A stretch of DNA of 64,000 nucleotides, from positions 124,001-188,000 of the forward strand of contig CANQSR010000001.1 in NCBI GenBank assembly GCA_947626575.1. The letters run 5' to 3'. Numbering within the stretch: position 1 is the stretch's first letter; each line of letters starts with the position of its first letter. Below the pieces are notes generated by a model. It ran no database searches. It had not been told where the DNA came from and saw only the letters and a list, made by a program, of their open reading frames with translations. The translations under genes were made by a program, and so were the position numbers. The DNA is from an uncultured Clostridia bacterium (GTDB taxonomy: Bacteria; Bacillota; Clostridia; Christensenellales; Borkfalkiaceae). Positions 53,523 to 62,773 of the stretch are shown here, in pieces.

Positions 53523-55724
53523 TCAAGCCAAGGCGGCGATGAGGATGAACACGGCGGCGAGAAGCGCAAGGAGGATGGCGGCGATCACACTGTGGTTTAC
53601 CGTCCAAAGGACAAATTTGTTCGGTAGGATACAGGCGCGTCCCTGCGCATAGCACAAACACTCATAGCGATAGGTATCCTGCTCGCGGACCGCCTGCTTG
53701 GCGTAAATATATTCTGTGCGTTGCGCATGATATTCTCTGAGCGCCGAAGGCTTCTTATAATAGAGAAATTCCAACTGTGCGTATTGTTTCAGCAATACAA
53801 TGTTCCAGATGAGCGGCAGCAACAGGACCAATGTCAAACCCAATGCGACCCACCACATAGGATCCGTCCAAAGGGAATTGGATTCGTGGCTGACATCGAA
53901 AAGATATCCCGTCAGAATTATGTCCGTGAGCGCCAATGCAAAAAAGATGCAGGAAAGGACGATTTTTGTGACAGTCCAACCTTTTTTGATGTCGCAGTGT
54001 TCTTTCCCGAAACGCGAACGCAGCGAAGCGATGAGGAAGATCAAAGTGAGTGGCACAGAGAGTATTAAATAACCGGCAAAACTACTTGAAAAATTAAGTG
54101 CCGCATTTGCCAACGCTTTATAACTATAAGGCAGACTCCCTATACTACTCACAAGGCTGCCATTTTCGGACGCAACGACTGTGAGACAGACGGCCAGCAC
54201 GGCAAAGAGCAGCGGCGAGGAGACGAGTAGCAGTTTGCGGACTTTGCATAAGCATTTCCCGAATTCATCATATTGCGGTTTTTCGGGCTTGGGCGGCCGC
54301 GGCTTTTGAACGGGCGGGGTGTATTTTGCATGCCAATTTTTGACCCGCCTCTGCTGTGCGGCGATCTCGGCGGCGACGCCGGCATTGTTTTGGAGAAGTT
54401 TTTGAAGAAGCGATCCCAAAATCGGCAGAACGAGGCTGAAAACGGAGAGCGCGAGCGGGGCCGCAACGGATGCGCCCGCCTGTAATTCGTTTGCGTTCAC
54501 CTGCCCCACGAAGATGCTTGCCGTGATGAGCAACGCGAGCGAAAGAGACGCCGAGAGAACGGTGAACACGGTGTTGACGCGCGCGGACGCCTTCACCGCG
54601 AATTTTTCATGCAGCCATGCCGCGGAGAACAGCGTCATGATGATCGCAAGCGAGATGAGCGTCAGGGAGAGGTTCCTCGCCGCCGCGCCGTCCATGAGCG
54701 GCGAGGCGCTTTGGTCCTTGACGAGCGCATAGACGGAGCCGCAATCCATGACCCCCGGAAGGCTTGCCGTCGGCGCGATGTAAAAAAGGAACAGCAATAG
54801 CGAGAATGCCGCGAAGAATACGGCGGGGAGACGGGAAAGCCCGCGATAGAAAGCTACGGGGAAATTTTTTGGAAGTCCCGCATATGCGGCGGGTTTGAGA
54901 TATCCGATGTGCGCGGGCATCACGCGCACTGCCGCGATCGTGGCGGCCTCCAACACGAGATAGATGACGGAGAACGAGAGGATGAGTTCGATCGCCGCGC
55001 CTGCCTTCACCAATCCAAGCCCTTCGTCGAATTTCGCGATCTCGGCAATGACGATGGAGGAGAAGATGAGTAAAATGAGCCAAAGCGCACCGCCGATGAG
55101 GTCGCACAAGAAATAATATTTCTTGTTCCTGCCCTCCGCGATCGCCCAGAATAGGCCGAAAACGGACATGACGACGGCAATGATGAGGAGCGAGATCATC
55201 GCCCATTGCAGTTGGGCAGGAGAATCCACGGTGATATCGAGGCCTCCGCCGTCACCGCCGAAACTTCCGCCGATGCCGCCGCCGAAACTTCCGCCGATAC
55301 CGCCGCCCAAGCCGCCGCCCAAGCCGCCGCCCAAGGACAATGTGATGCCTTTGAGACATTGGTAGACGTTGCCGAAGCTCATGGGTGGTTCTCCGAGAAT
55401 GGAAGGGGTGATCGCCACGGGCGCGAGGTAGAAGAGAAAGAGTGAAAGGGATAGAATAAGGAAGAGCAGGGCGGGGAGCCGCGGCAAGATAGAATAGAGC
55501 TTCTTGACGGTTGCATTTCCCTGCGCCTTGCTCTTGGCGGCGGGAGAGGCCGCGGAAGAGGCCGCGGCCGTGAAGGCATAGCCGCAGTGATTGCAGAACT
55601 TCGCGCCCCCCGATATCGTTGCGCCGCATTTGGGACAGGTTTTTTCCTCCTGCCATTGCAAACCGCAGTTGGGGCAGAAATTGCCCTCATACTCCGTTCC
55701 GCAGGAGGGGCATTGGTGTTTCAT
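53523..55724 (-). CDS. Zinc-ribbon multi-pass membrane protein
   Basis: 733 residues. Two N-terminal zinc ribbons (CPSCGTEYEGNFCPNCG and CPKCGATISGGAKFCNHCG) on the cytosolic side. About fourteen hydrophobic helices follow, in three blocks of similar spacing, suggesting triplication. A Gly-rich loop (about residues 130-165) has LGGG/IGGS/FGGG repeats. A Pro-rich basic segment (KPRPPKPEKPQYDEFGKC) lies near residue 485. Family not recognised; zinc-ribbon plus DUF-type membrane proteins like this are common in gut Clostridia. GGAGGAAAAACC precedes the ATG. Confidence 0.85.
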   Translation of the reverse strand: MKHQCPSCGTEYEGNFCPNCGLQWQEEKTCPKCGATISGGAKFCNHCGYAFTAAASSAASPAAKSKAQGNATVKKLYSILPRLPALLFLILSLSLFLFYLAPVAITPSILGEPPMSFGNVYQCLKGITLSLGGGLGGGLGGGIGGSFGGGIGGSFGGDGGGLDITVDSPAQLQWAMISLLIIAVVMSVFGLFWAIAEGRNKKYYFLCDLIGGALWLILLIFSSIVIAEIAKFDEGLGLVKAGAAIELILSFSVIYLVLEAATIAAVRVMPAHIGYLKPAAYAGLPKNFPVAFYRGLSRLPAVFFAAFSLLLFLFYIAPTASLPGVMDCGSVYALVKDQSASPLMDGAAARNLSLTLISLAIIMTLFSAAWLHEKFAVKASARVNTVFTVLSASLSLALLITASIFVGQVNANELQAGASVAAPLALSVFSLVLPILGSLLQKLLQNNAGVAAEIAAQQRRVKNWHAKYTPPVQKPRPPKPEKPQYDEFGKCLCKVRKLLLVSSPLLFAVLAVCLTVVASENGSLVSSIGSLPYSYKALANAALNFSSSFAGYLILSVPLTLIFLIASLRSRFGKEHCDIKKGWTVTKIVLSCIFFALALTDIILTGYLFDVSHESNSLWTDPMWWVALGLTLVLLLPLIWNIVLLKQYAQLEFLYYKKPSALREYHAQRTEYIYAKQAVREQDTYRYECLCYAQGRACILPNKFVLWTVNHSVIAAILLALLAAVFILIAALA

Positions 55725-55775
55725 GGTTTTTCCTCCGTGAATTTATTTACGGGCCTTCAAAGGGCAAAAAATAAG

Positions 55776-55901
55776 GACGCCCCCAACGAGGGCGCCCGCA
55801 TGAGAGTACCCTCATTGCTGCGACACAATTCCCGAAATAGCATATTGGAAAAAGGATACACCGATGCCAATGTATCTTGCTATTTCTAATATGGAATTGT
55901 G
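55776..55901. other. Hairpin-rich interval upstream of the zinc-ribbon gene
   Basis: GGACGCCCCC...GGGCG stem (55778-55796) and a longer imperfect inverted repeat: CACAATTCC (55824-55832), AAATAGCA (55835-55842), ATACA (55856-55860) pair with TGTAT (55871-55875), TGCTATTT (55878-55885) and GGAATTGTG (55893-55901). No gene, no promoter seen. Confidence 0.5.
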
Positions 55902-55989
55902 CCGCGAAAATATTCTACCATAACTGCGGCGAAATTGCAAGTCCGCGGCGAAATATTTTCCATCCGCAGGGAATTTTCTTGTTGGGGGG

Positions 55990-56640
55990 CATAGCCGCCT
56001 CCCCCCATTCCTGCGAATGGGGGGAGGGTAGGGTAGGGGGAAAGCCTCGGCGCCCCCTTGAGGGGGAGCTGGCGAGGCCGTAGGCCGAGACTGAGGGGGT
56101 GGCATTCCAAATTGTATGACACCCCTTCCGTCACTCGCGTTGCTCGTGCCACCCACCCCTCAAGGGGTGGGCAAGGGAATATTACACAATACTTGGTCGC
56201 AATAGGATTCTTCGCGGATGGGCAGTTCGTTGAAAGTCATGCCCGTTCGGCTCAGAATGACGGAAGGGGGCGGGCCTTGCTGTCCCCAACACGTCATCCT
56301 GACCGCAGGGAAGGATCCCAATGAACGAAGTCCGTTTGCACAACACTTGGTCGTAATAGGATTCTTCGCGGATGGGCAGTTCGTTGAAAGGCAAGCCGCT
56401 TCGGCTCAGAATGACGTGGTAGGGGTGCGGGCGACGAGAATGCACCCCCTTCCTGTCACGGCTACGCCGTGACGTCCGTCTCACGCGGGTAGAACCCCGC
56501 GTTCGGTCAGCGTTCGCGCTACAAATGCGCTCACTCACCGCAAAACGCCGCCCACAGCACACCGTGCTGATGTGCGAGAAATGCGTTTTGCGCCCCCTCT
56601 GGTAAAAGGGGGGAGGTAAGGGTGGGTAGCCAAGGGGGCC
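55990..56640. repeat. Intergenic repeat block before the XRE-membrane fusion gene
   Basis: CCCCCCATTC...GAATGGGGGG hairpin with G-rich tail (55997-56040), a GCGCCCCCTTGAGGGGGAGC...CCACCCCTCAAGGGGTGGG module (56045-56176), two copies of an 80 bp unit with CTTGGTCG and TTCTTCGCGGATGGGCAGTT (56184-56263 and 56338-56416), a CCTGTCACGGC/GCCGTGACG hairpin (56450-56475), a CGCAAAACGCCGCCC module (56535-56590), and a CCCCCTCTGGTAAAAGGGGGG remnant (56594-56615). No gene. Confidence 0.8.
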
Positions 56641-56841
56641 TGTATACAAAAAATAGGCCCGGCATGCGAACATGCGGGCCTATCATTGGGAGAGTGAAGG
56701 GGCGGCTGGGTCCGCCCGACTTCACCCTAAATTCTATCACGCCCCGCCTCGGAGCGCAACCTACTTTTGCGAAAGCCGCCTCTCCTATTGCGAAATCGGC
56801 GGGTAGAGTGGAAAACTTTCTCTCTACTCACGGTAGAAACG

Positions 56842-56870
56842 TTGACAAGCCCCCCAAAAAGCGGTATAAT
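56842..56870 (+). promoter_or_regulatory. Promoter of XRE-membrane fusion gene, leaderless arrangement
   Basis: Perfect TTGACA (56842-56847), 17 bases, perfect TATAAT (56865-56870), six bases before the ATG. A hairpin-rich CGGGCCTATC...GGGCGGCTGGG segment precedes it. Confidence 0.85.
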
Positions 56871-56876
56871 GGGGCC

Positions 56877-57491
56877 ATGGAAGAAGAAAATCTCGCCCGC
56901 ATCATCGGCACCAACATCATGCGCCTCCGTAAACTTACGAATATGACGCAACTCGAACTCGCCGATAAACTTGGGTATTCCGATAAGTCCGTTTCCAAAT
57001 GGGAACAGGGGAACGGCATCCCCGACGTGCGCACGCTCTTGCAGATCGCAGAGTGCTTCAACGTCAACCTCGACGACCTCGTGCGCGAACATTCGGAAAA
57101 ACCCGTCATGCCCAAAAAGACGCGTGGTTTGCGCCGCCTCATCATCATTTTGCTCTCGGTGGGGCTGTGCTGGCTGGTGGCCGTCGTCTGTTTCGTCCTC
57201 GGCGGCATCATCTCCCCCGGCCTCAGCTACCTGTGGCTCGCCTTTGTGTATGCCGTACCCGCATCCGCCATCGTCATCCTCGTTTTCAGCTGTATCTGGC
57301 GGTATAAGCTCTACCGTATCCTCAGCCTCTCCGTCCTCATCTGGACGGTACTCGCTTGCATCTACCTCACAGTCGTTGCCGCACACGGAGACCATCCCAC
57401 GCTTTGGCTGATTTTCCTCATCGGGATCCCGCTCCAACTCCTCGCCCTGTTCTTCTTCGTCTGGTGGAAGAGGGCGGGGACGGACAAATGA
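56877..57491 (+). CDS. XRE helix-turn-helix protein with C-terminal membrane domain
   Basis: 204 residues. N-terminal Cro/C1 HTH (about residues 10-65: NIMRLRKLTNMTQLELADKLGYSDKSVSKWEQGNG), a linker, then four hydrophobic helices (about residues 88-200). This is the common clostridial HTH-plus-membrane design, where the membrane part may sense the envelope. Leaderless start as described. The next two genes follow on the same strand. Confidence 0.9.
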   Translation: MEEENLARIIGTNIMRLRKLTNMTQLELADKLGYSDKSVSKWEQGNGIPDVRTLLQIAECFNVNLDDLVREHSEKPVMPKKTRGLRRLIIILLSVGLCWLVAVVCFVLGGIISPGLSYLWLAFVYAVPASAIVILVFSCIWRYKLYRILSLSVLIWTVLACIYLTVVAAHGDHPTLWLIFLIGIPLQLLALFFFVWWKRAGTDK

Positions 57492-57539
57492 CCTCAGCGG
57501 CGCATAGTTTTGCGGCCACTGACATGAAACGGAGGCACC

Positions 57540-58610
57540 ATGTCCGAAAAGTACCCCTTTGATACGTCTATTCCGACCTCTTCGGAAGAACAACAAAAGC
57601 GCGCCCGCGCCCTTGCCATCGTCAATACGTTTGCGGGGGCAAGCGCGTTTGCGCTCGCCATTTTCGCTATTTTGGCGCTCGTCGGCATCGTCGTGATCCT
57701 CTTCGTCTATGAATTCGGGAAGATGGATCTTAGGCTCTTTGTCATCCTGCTCGGCTCCTTTGCGGGCGGAACGGTCGCCTTCGCGCTCGCGGCCTTCTTT
57801 CTCATGCGCCTTTCGGGGCGGATCGAGAAGCGTCGGCTGGATTTTCTCGAACGGTGCGATTCCCCTGAGAGCTTCTTTGTGGGCGAAGGGACGCTCGCGA
57901 CCTTCACCCCGTCGGGCATTCTTCTTCATGCGGAAAAGGGTCCCTCCGTCGAGGTGCCTTATCGCGATATCCGCTTCTTTTCCATCTGTTCGCGCAAGCG
58001 TGCGCGGGAGGAAGGGGAGTGGTCGGTCGTGATCGAAGTTCCCGCGTCCTACCTCGCAAAAGATAAGATGGGTGCGGGAAAATCGGCGGCGCTCATCCAA
58101 ACGGAGGCGAAACCGCGCCTTGCGGAAGCCATCGCCGCGCACGGCCTCACGCTGCTCGGCGAACAACGCCCCGAAGGCCCGTTGCCCAAGAAACGCTTCA
58201 CGGCCAAAAGGATGTTCTTCCTGCCCGACGCCAAACTCAAACGGCGCGCCGTCTTTCTCTGTGCGGGGGGCGCAGTCCTCGCCGTCGCGGGCATCGGCGT
58301 CGCCTTTTGGGAGATCTGGGCGGGCGTCATCCTCTGTTTCTTCGGGCTTTTGCTGTTGGCCCGCAGTATTTTCAGCCTCGTGCGTTCGCGGGGCGTCCTC
58401 GCGTTTTACGAAGAGGGCATCTATTGGACGGCGGCGGGCCGTACGGATAGCTTATTCCTCAAATGGGAGGAGATCGAAAGCCTTTCCCGCGGCGAGCGCG
58501 AGGGCTTAGGCCTCATCGCCGCCAAATGCGCATACGGGGAATACCATTTCCCCTGCCCGCGCGGCGCATGGGAATTTTTGCAGGAAACTTTTCCCGGAAA
58601 GCTCCGCTGA
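57540..58610 (+). CDS. Hypothetical membrane protein
   Basis: 356 residues. Two helices near residues 25-75 and two near 235-280, separated by a soluble beta-rich domain (FFVGEGTLATFTPSGILLHAEKG...VPYRDIRFFSI) that is repeated after the second helix pair (VLAFYEEGIYWTAAGRTDSLFLKWEEIESLS), a PH-like or DUF-type fold repeated twice. No clear name. A near-match to the motif word (CACCATGTCCG, 57537) overlaps the start. Confidence 0.75.
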   Translation: MSEKYPFDTSIPTSSEEQQKRARALAIVNTFAGASAFALAIFAILALVGIVVILFVYEFGKMDLRLFVILLGSFAGGTVAFALAAFFLMRLSGRIEKRRLDFLERCDSPESFFVGEGTLATFTPSGILLHAEKGPSVEVPYRDIRFFSICSRKRAREEGEWSVVIEVPASYLAKDKMGAGKSAALIQTEAKPRLAEAIAAHGLTLLGEQRPEGPLPKKRFTAKRMFFLPDAKLKRRAVFLCAGGAVLAVAGIGVAFWEIWAGVILCFFGLLLLARSIFSLVRSRGVLAFYEEGIYWTAAGRTDSLFLKWEEIESLSRGEREGLGLIAAKCAYGEYHFPCPRGAWEFLQETFPGKLR

Positions 58611-58640
58611 ACCATACGGCTCAGGCGGACGGAGGCAGAC

Positions 58641-59129
58641 ATGCGTTGCAATGTATGCGGAAGCGACAGCGCAAAAATTTATAAGCGTACGGCAGACGGA
58701 CGGGAGATCACGCTCACCGTCTGTCCTGCATGTTATCGCAAACTCTATCCCGATGACGGCGCGGGAGATTTTTTCACGTCCTTCATGGGGCGGGCGAAGG
58801 GCAGTAAGGCCTGCGAAGGCTGCGGCACGACGCTCGAAGAGTTCCGCCACACTGGCCTCGTGGGGTGCGCCTACTGTTATACGGCCTTCCGCGAACAGCT
58901 GCTCCCCACCATCCGCTATGTGCAGGGGCGGCTCCAACACGAGGGGAAGGCGCCGAGCGGCGCCGCCGACGAAAATTACGATACCGTCCGCGAACTCGTC
59001 CACGAGCAGGAAGCGCTGAGGAGCGGTCTGAAAGCCGCGGAGCGGGAAGGGGACGCCGTGCGCGTGAAGGAACTCCGCGCGCGGCTCGACGCGGTAAACC
59101 GCCGCCTTTACGGCGGGGAGGGGACTTGA
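58641..59129 (+). CDS. mcsA: Protein-arginine kinase activator McsA (UVR-motif protein)
   Basis: 162 residues. Two CxxC zinc-binding pairs in the N-half (CNVCGSD, CPACYRKL, CEGCGTT, CAYCYTAF) and a C-terminal UvrB/UvrC-type helix (NRRLYGGEG, preceded by ELRARLDAV). Activates McsB kinase. The ACGGAGGCAG site precedes the ATG. The TGA overlaps the mcsB ATG by one base. Confidence 0.93.
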   Translation: MRCNVCGSDSAKIYKRTADGREITLTVCPACYRKLYPDDGAGDFFTSFMGRAKGSKACEGCGTTLEEFRHTGLVGCAYCYTAFREQLLPTIRYVQGRLQHEGKAPSGAADENYDTVRELVHEQEALRSGLKAAEREGDAVRVKELRARLDAVNRRLYGGEGT

Positions 59130-60172
59130 TGCAACAGGCCGATTATGAGAGCGTAGCCGTTTCCACCCGCATACGGCTCGCGCGCAACTTTCAGGATTAT
59201 CCCTTTCCGGGGCGGCTCATCAAGGATACCCATGCCCAAGAGCAGGCCAGCGAGATCATCCGTCTCATCGCGGCGGAACTCACGAGCATGGAGGATTTCG
59301 AACTCTTCGAGATGGCGGATATCCCCGATGAAACCGCTGCCTTCCTCACCGAGCGGTATCTCATTTCCCGCGATCTCATGCGGCACCGCGCCATCTCGGC
59401 GGCGCTCATCTCCCTCGATGAAAACATCTCCGTCATGATCAACGAGGAGGACCACGTCCGCGAGCAGTACTTCATGAAGGGCTTCGATCTGCCGCGCGCA
59501 TACGAGCGCATCTCCGGCATCGACGACATCATTTCCGATTCCATTCCCTTTGCATACGATAAAGAGTTGGGATATCTCACGGCCTGCCCTTCCAACCTCG
59601 GCACGGGGCTTCGCGCCTCCGTGATGCTCTTTTTGCCCGCCCTTGCGCGGCGCGGACTCATGAAAAAGCTCATCTCCACGCTCACCCGCCTCGGACTTGC
59701 GGTGCGCGGCGTGTTCGGCGAGGGGAGCGGCGCGGACGGCGACCTCTTTCAGGTCAGCAACGAAGTCACGCTCGGCCTCTCCGAGGAGGAAGTCCTCTTC
59801 GGCGTCGGGCAGGCGGTGAGCGTCATCGTGGAGGCGGAACTTTTGGAGCGCGAACGCATGATGGCCGAGGAGGGCATGGCCCTCAAAGACAGGCTACGCC
59901 GTTCGCTGGGCATCCTGCTCAGCTGTTCGCTCCTCGGCCAGCAAGAGCTTACCCGCCGCATCGCGGACTTGAAGCTCGGCGTGGCGCTCGGCTTCTTCGG
60001 GACGGAAGCGGGGGAGGATACCCGCCTTAGGACGCTCGACGCGCTCGCCGTGGATCTGCGCCCCGCCAGCATGGACCGCCTCGCAAAGCGCAAGCTCACC
60101 GAGGAAGAGGGGCTTGTTTTCCGCGCCAACTATGTGCGCAAGAACGTCGGCGCCATGCACCTGATCCTGTAA
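59129..60172 (+). CDS. mcsB: Protein arginine kinase McsB
   Basis: 347 residues. Phosphagen-kinase fold; phosphorylates arginines to mark proteins for ClpCP. N-terminal VAVSTRIRLARNFQDYPF, phosphate-binding SLDENISVMINEEDHVR, LTACPSNLGTGLRASVMLFLPAL and EVTLGLSEEE. Starts in the mcsA stop. A GC hairpin (60184-60206) separates it from clpC. Confidence 0.97.
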   Translation: MQQADYESVAVSTRIRLARNFQDYPFPGRLIKDTHAQEQASEIIRLIAAELTSMEDFELFEMADIPDETAAFLTERYLISRDLMRHRAISAALISLDENISVMINEEDHVREQYFMKGFDLPRAYERISGIDDIISDSIPFAYDKELGYLTACPSNLGTGLRASVMLFLPALARRGLMKKLISTLTRLGLAVRGVFGEGSGADGDLFQVSNEVTLGLSEEEVLFGVGQAVSVIVEAELLERERMMAEEGMALKDRLRRSLGILLSCSLLGQQELTRRIADLKLGVALGFFGTEAGEDTRLRTLDALAVDLRPASMDRLAKRKLTEEEGLVFRANYVRKNVGAMHLIL

Positions 60173-60236
60173 AAACGTTTTTACGCCCTGCGGCTTTTAT
60201 TGCAGGGCGGCGGCCCAAGGGCCTTTGGGAGAAGAT

Positions 60237-62705
60237 ATGGATACATCGAAGTTTTCCGAACATCTCGAACAGGTGGTGTTGGTCGCCGAAGAGGCGGCCA
60301 AACGCTATCAGACGACCTATATCGGCAGTGAACACATCGTTCTCGGCATGCTCATCGTGAGCGATTGCACGGCGGGGAAGCTGCTCGCGGAGGCGGGGGC
60401 CTCCATCGAAAAATATACCGAGGCCTTCAAGCGCACCGTCCGCCATGATACGCCCGTCTACGGCTATACGCCGCGCACCAAGAAGATGTTCGACCGCGCC
60501 CTCGAACTCGCCCTGCAAGGCGGGGATTTCCACGCGCTCGTCGGCACCGAACACATGTTGCTCGCCGTCACCATGCTCGATGAATGCCTCGCCGTCTCCA
60601 TTCTGCGCAGTATCGGCGTGGACGTGGAGGAACTCGAAAAGCGGCTGAGCGACTTTGTAAGCACGGATGACGACGACATGAAATTTCAGGCCCCGCCCCG
60701 CCCCGCGGCGAGCTTTCTTCCCTTCCGCCAGATCAGTCCCCAGCCCGAAACAGATGAGAGCGCGGCGTACATGAAGTACGGGACGGACCTCACCAAACTT
60801 GCGCGCGAGGGGAAGTTAGACCCCGTCATCGGCAGACACAAGGAGATCGAGAAGGTCATCCAGATCCTCTCCCGCCGCACCAAAAACAACCCCGTCCTCA
60901 TCGGCGAACCCGGCGTGGGCAAGAGCGCGGTCATCGAAGGGCTTGCGCGGGCCATCGTTGCGGGGGAAGTCCCCGAACTTCTCATCGGCAAGAAAGTCTT
61001 TTCCCTCAACCTCTCCGAACTGCTCGCGGGCGCGAAATACCGCGGCGACTTCGAGGAACGCCTCAAAGTCGTGACGGACGCCATCATGAAGGATAAGTCC
61101 ATCATTCTCTTTATCGACGAGATCCACATGATCGTCGGCGCGGGGTCCTCCACGGACAACAACATGGACGCCGCCAACATCTTGAAACCCATGCTCGCCC
61201 GCGGCGAATTGCAGACGGTGGGCGCGACGACGACGGAGGAATACCGCAAATTCATCGAAAAGGACGCCGCCCTCGAACGCAGGTTTACGCCCGTCGTGGT
61301 CGAACAGCCGAGCGTGGAGGATGCCATCGTCATCTTGCAGGGCCTCAAAGATAAATACGAGGCCCACCACAACGTGGTCATCACCGACGCCGCCATCGAG
61401 GCGGCCGTGCGCCTCTCCGACCGCTATGTCACCGACCGCTTTTTGCCCGATAAGGCCATCGACCTCATCGACGAAGCGGCCTCGCGCGTGCGGCTGAATT
61501 CCTATAACGGCCCCGCGGAACTGCGCGAATTAGACGATAAGATCGCCCGTCTTGCGGCAGACCGTTCGCGCGCCGCGCGATGGGAGGACTTCGTGCGCGC
61601 GGCCAATCTCTCCAAACAGATCGCCGAACTCGGCAAGAAGCGCGACGCCCTGCGCGAGGAATGGGAGCGCGCGCGCAACAATACGCACCTCTCCATCGGG
61701 ACGGAGGAGATCGCCGAGATCGTCAGCGATTGGACGGGCGTCCCCGTCTCCAAACTCACCGAGGAGGAGAGCGCGCGGCTCATGACGCTCGAACAGGACC
61801 TTCACCGCCGCATCGTGGGGCAGAACGACGCCGTCTCCGCCGTCGCGCGCGCCATCCGCAGGGCGCGTTCGGGTCTCTCGGACCCCAACCGTCCCATCGG
61901 CTCGTTCATCTTTGTGGGTCCCACGGGCGTGGGCAAGACGGACCTCGCCAAGGCGCTTGCCGAGTGTATGTTCGGCGATGAGCGCATGATGATCCGCCTC
62001 GATATGTCCGAATTTATGGAGAAGGGGTCGGTCACGAAGATCATTGGCGCGCCGCCCGGATACGTCGGTTTCGACGATACGCAGGGCTGCCTTACCGAGC
62101 GCGTCAGGAGAAAGCCCTATTCGGTGGTCCTCTTCGATGAGATCGAGAAGGCGCACCCCGACGTTTTCAACATACTCTTGCAGATCCTCGACGACGGACG
62201 GCTCTCGGATAGCCGCGGGCGGGTCGTCTCCTTCAAGAATACCGTCATCATCCTCACCTCCAACACGGGGGCGCACGAAGTGAAGGATACCGCGCTCGGC
62301 TTCGGCGCAAAGGACGGCGCCGACCGCCACGAGGAAATGAAGGAGCAGATCGAAGAGGCGCTCAAAAAGCAATTCAAACCCGAATTTTTGAACCGCATCG
62401 ACGAGATCGTCGTCTTTCACAAGCTCTCCAAGGACGAGGCGGCGCAAATTTGCGGCCGCATTTTGGACGGCCTTTCCTCGCGGCTGAAAGAGCGCGGCGT
62501 GACGTTGCACGTCACGGCGCTCGCCAAGGAACGGCTCGTGGAGGAGGGCTATAACGAGGAGATGGGCGCGCGCCCCTTGAAGCGGACGGTCCAGCGGCTC
62601 ATCGAGGACAGACTCTCCGAGGAACTTCTCCAACATCACATCACCGAAGCGGCTTCCGTCTTTGTGGACTATGACGGGGAAAAGTTCGTCTTTCGTTTGG
62701 AATGA
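60237..62705 (+). CDS. clpC: ATP-dependent Clp protease ATPase subunit ClpC
   Basis: 822 residues. HSP100 unfoldase. Clp_N domain about residues 1-140, first AAA with GEPGVGKSAVIEGLA and Walker B IILFIDEIHM, UVR coiled-coil middle (RELDDKIARL to WERARN), second AAA with GPTGVGKTDLAKAL and VVLFDEIEKAHPD, ClpP-contact IGF/LGF loop region and D2-small domain. Start ATG 60237 with GGGAG five bases upstream; TTG 60225 is rejected. In most Firmicutes ctsR starts this operon; no ctsR is seen here. Confidence 0.98.
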   Translation: MDTSKFSEHLEQVVLVAEEAAKRYQTTYIGSEHIVLGMLIVSDCTAGKLLAEAGASIEKYTEAFKRTVRHDTPVYGYTPRTKKMFDRALELALQGGDFHALVGTEHMLLAVTMLDECLAVSILRSIGVDVEELEKRLSDFVSTDDDDMKFQAPPRPAASFLPFRQISPQPETDESAAYMKYGTDLTKLAREGKLDPVIGRHKEIEKVIQILSRRTKNNPVLIGEPGVGKSAVIEGLARAIVAGEVPELLIGKKVFSLNLSELLAGAKYRGDFEERLKVVTDAIMKDKSIILFIDEIHMIVGAGSSTDNNMDAANILKPMLARGELQTVGATTTEEYRKFIEKDAALERRFTPVVVEQPSVEDAIVILQGLKDKYEAHHNVVITDAAIEAAVRLSDRYVTDRFLPDKAIDLIDEAASRVRLNSYNGPAELRELDDKIARLAADRSRAARWEDFVRAANLSKQIAELGKKRDALREEWERARNNTHLSIGTEEIAEIVSDWTGVPVSKLTEEESARLMTLEQDLHRRIVGQNDAVSAVARAIRRARSGLSDPNRPIGSFIFVGPTGVGKTDLAKALAECMFGDERMMIRLDMSEFMEKGSVTKIIGAPPGYVGFDDTQGCLTERVRRKPYSVVLFDEIEKAHPDVFNILLQILDDGRLSDSRGRVVSFKNTVIILTSNTGAHEVKDTALGFGAKDGADRHEEMKEQIEEALKKQFKPEFLNRIDEIVVFHKLSKDEAAQICGRILDGLSSRLKERGVTLHVTALAKERLVEEGYNEEMGARPLKRTVQRLIEDRLSEELLQHHITEAASVFVDYDGEKFVFRLE

Positions 62706-62730
62706 CCGCGCTAAAACGCGCGCATAGAGA

Positions 62731-62773
62731 AAGCCTCCCGCGGCGCACATTGTGCGCCGCGGGAGGCTTTTTG
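62731..62773 (+). terminator. Terminator of the mcsA-mcsB-clpC operon
   Basis: 19 bp perfect stem, 62731-62749 with 62751-62769 (AAGCCTCCCGCG...CGCGGGAGGCTT), one-base loop, T5. Confidence 0.93.
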
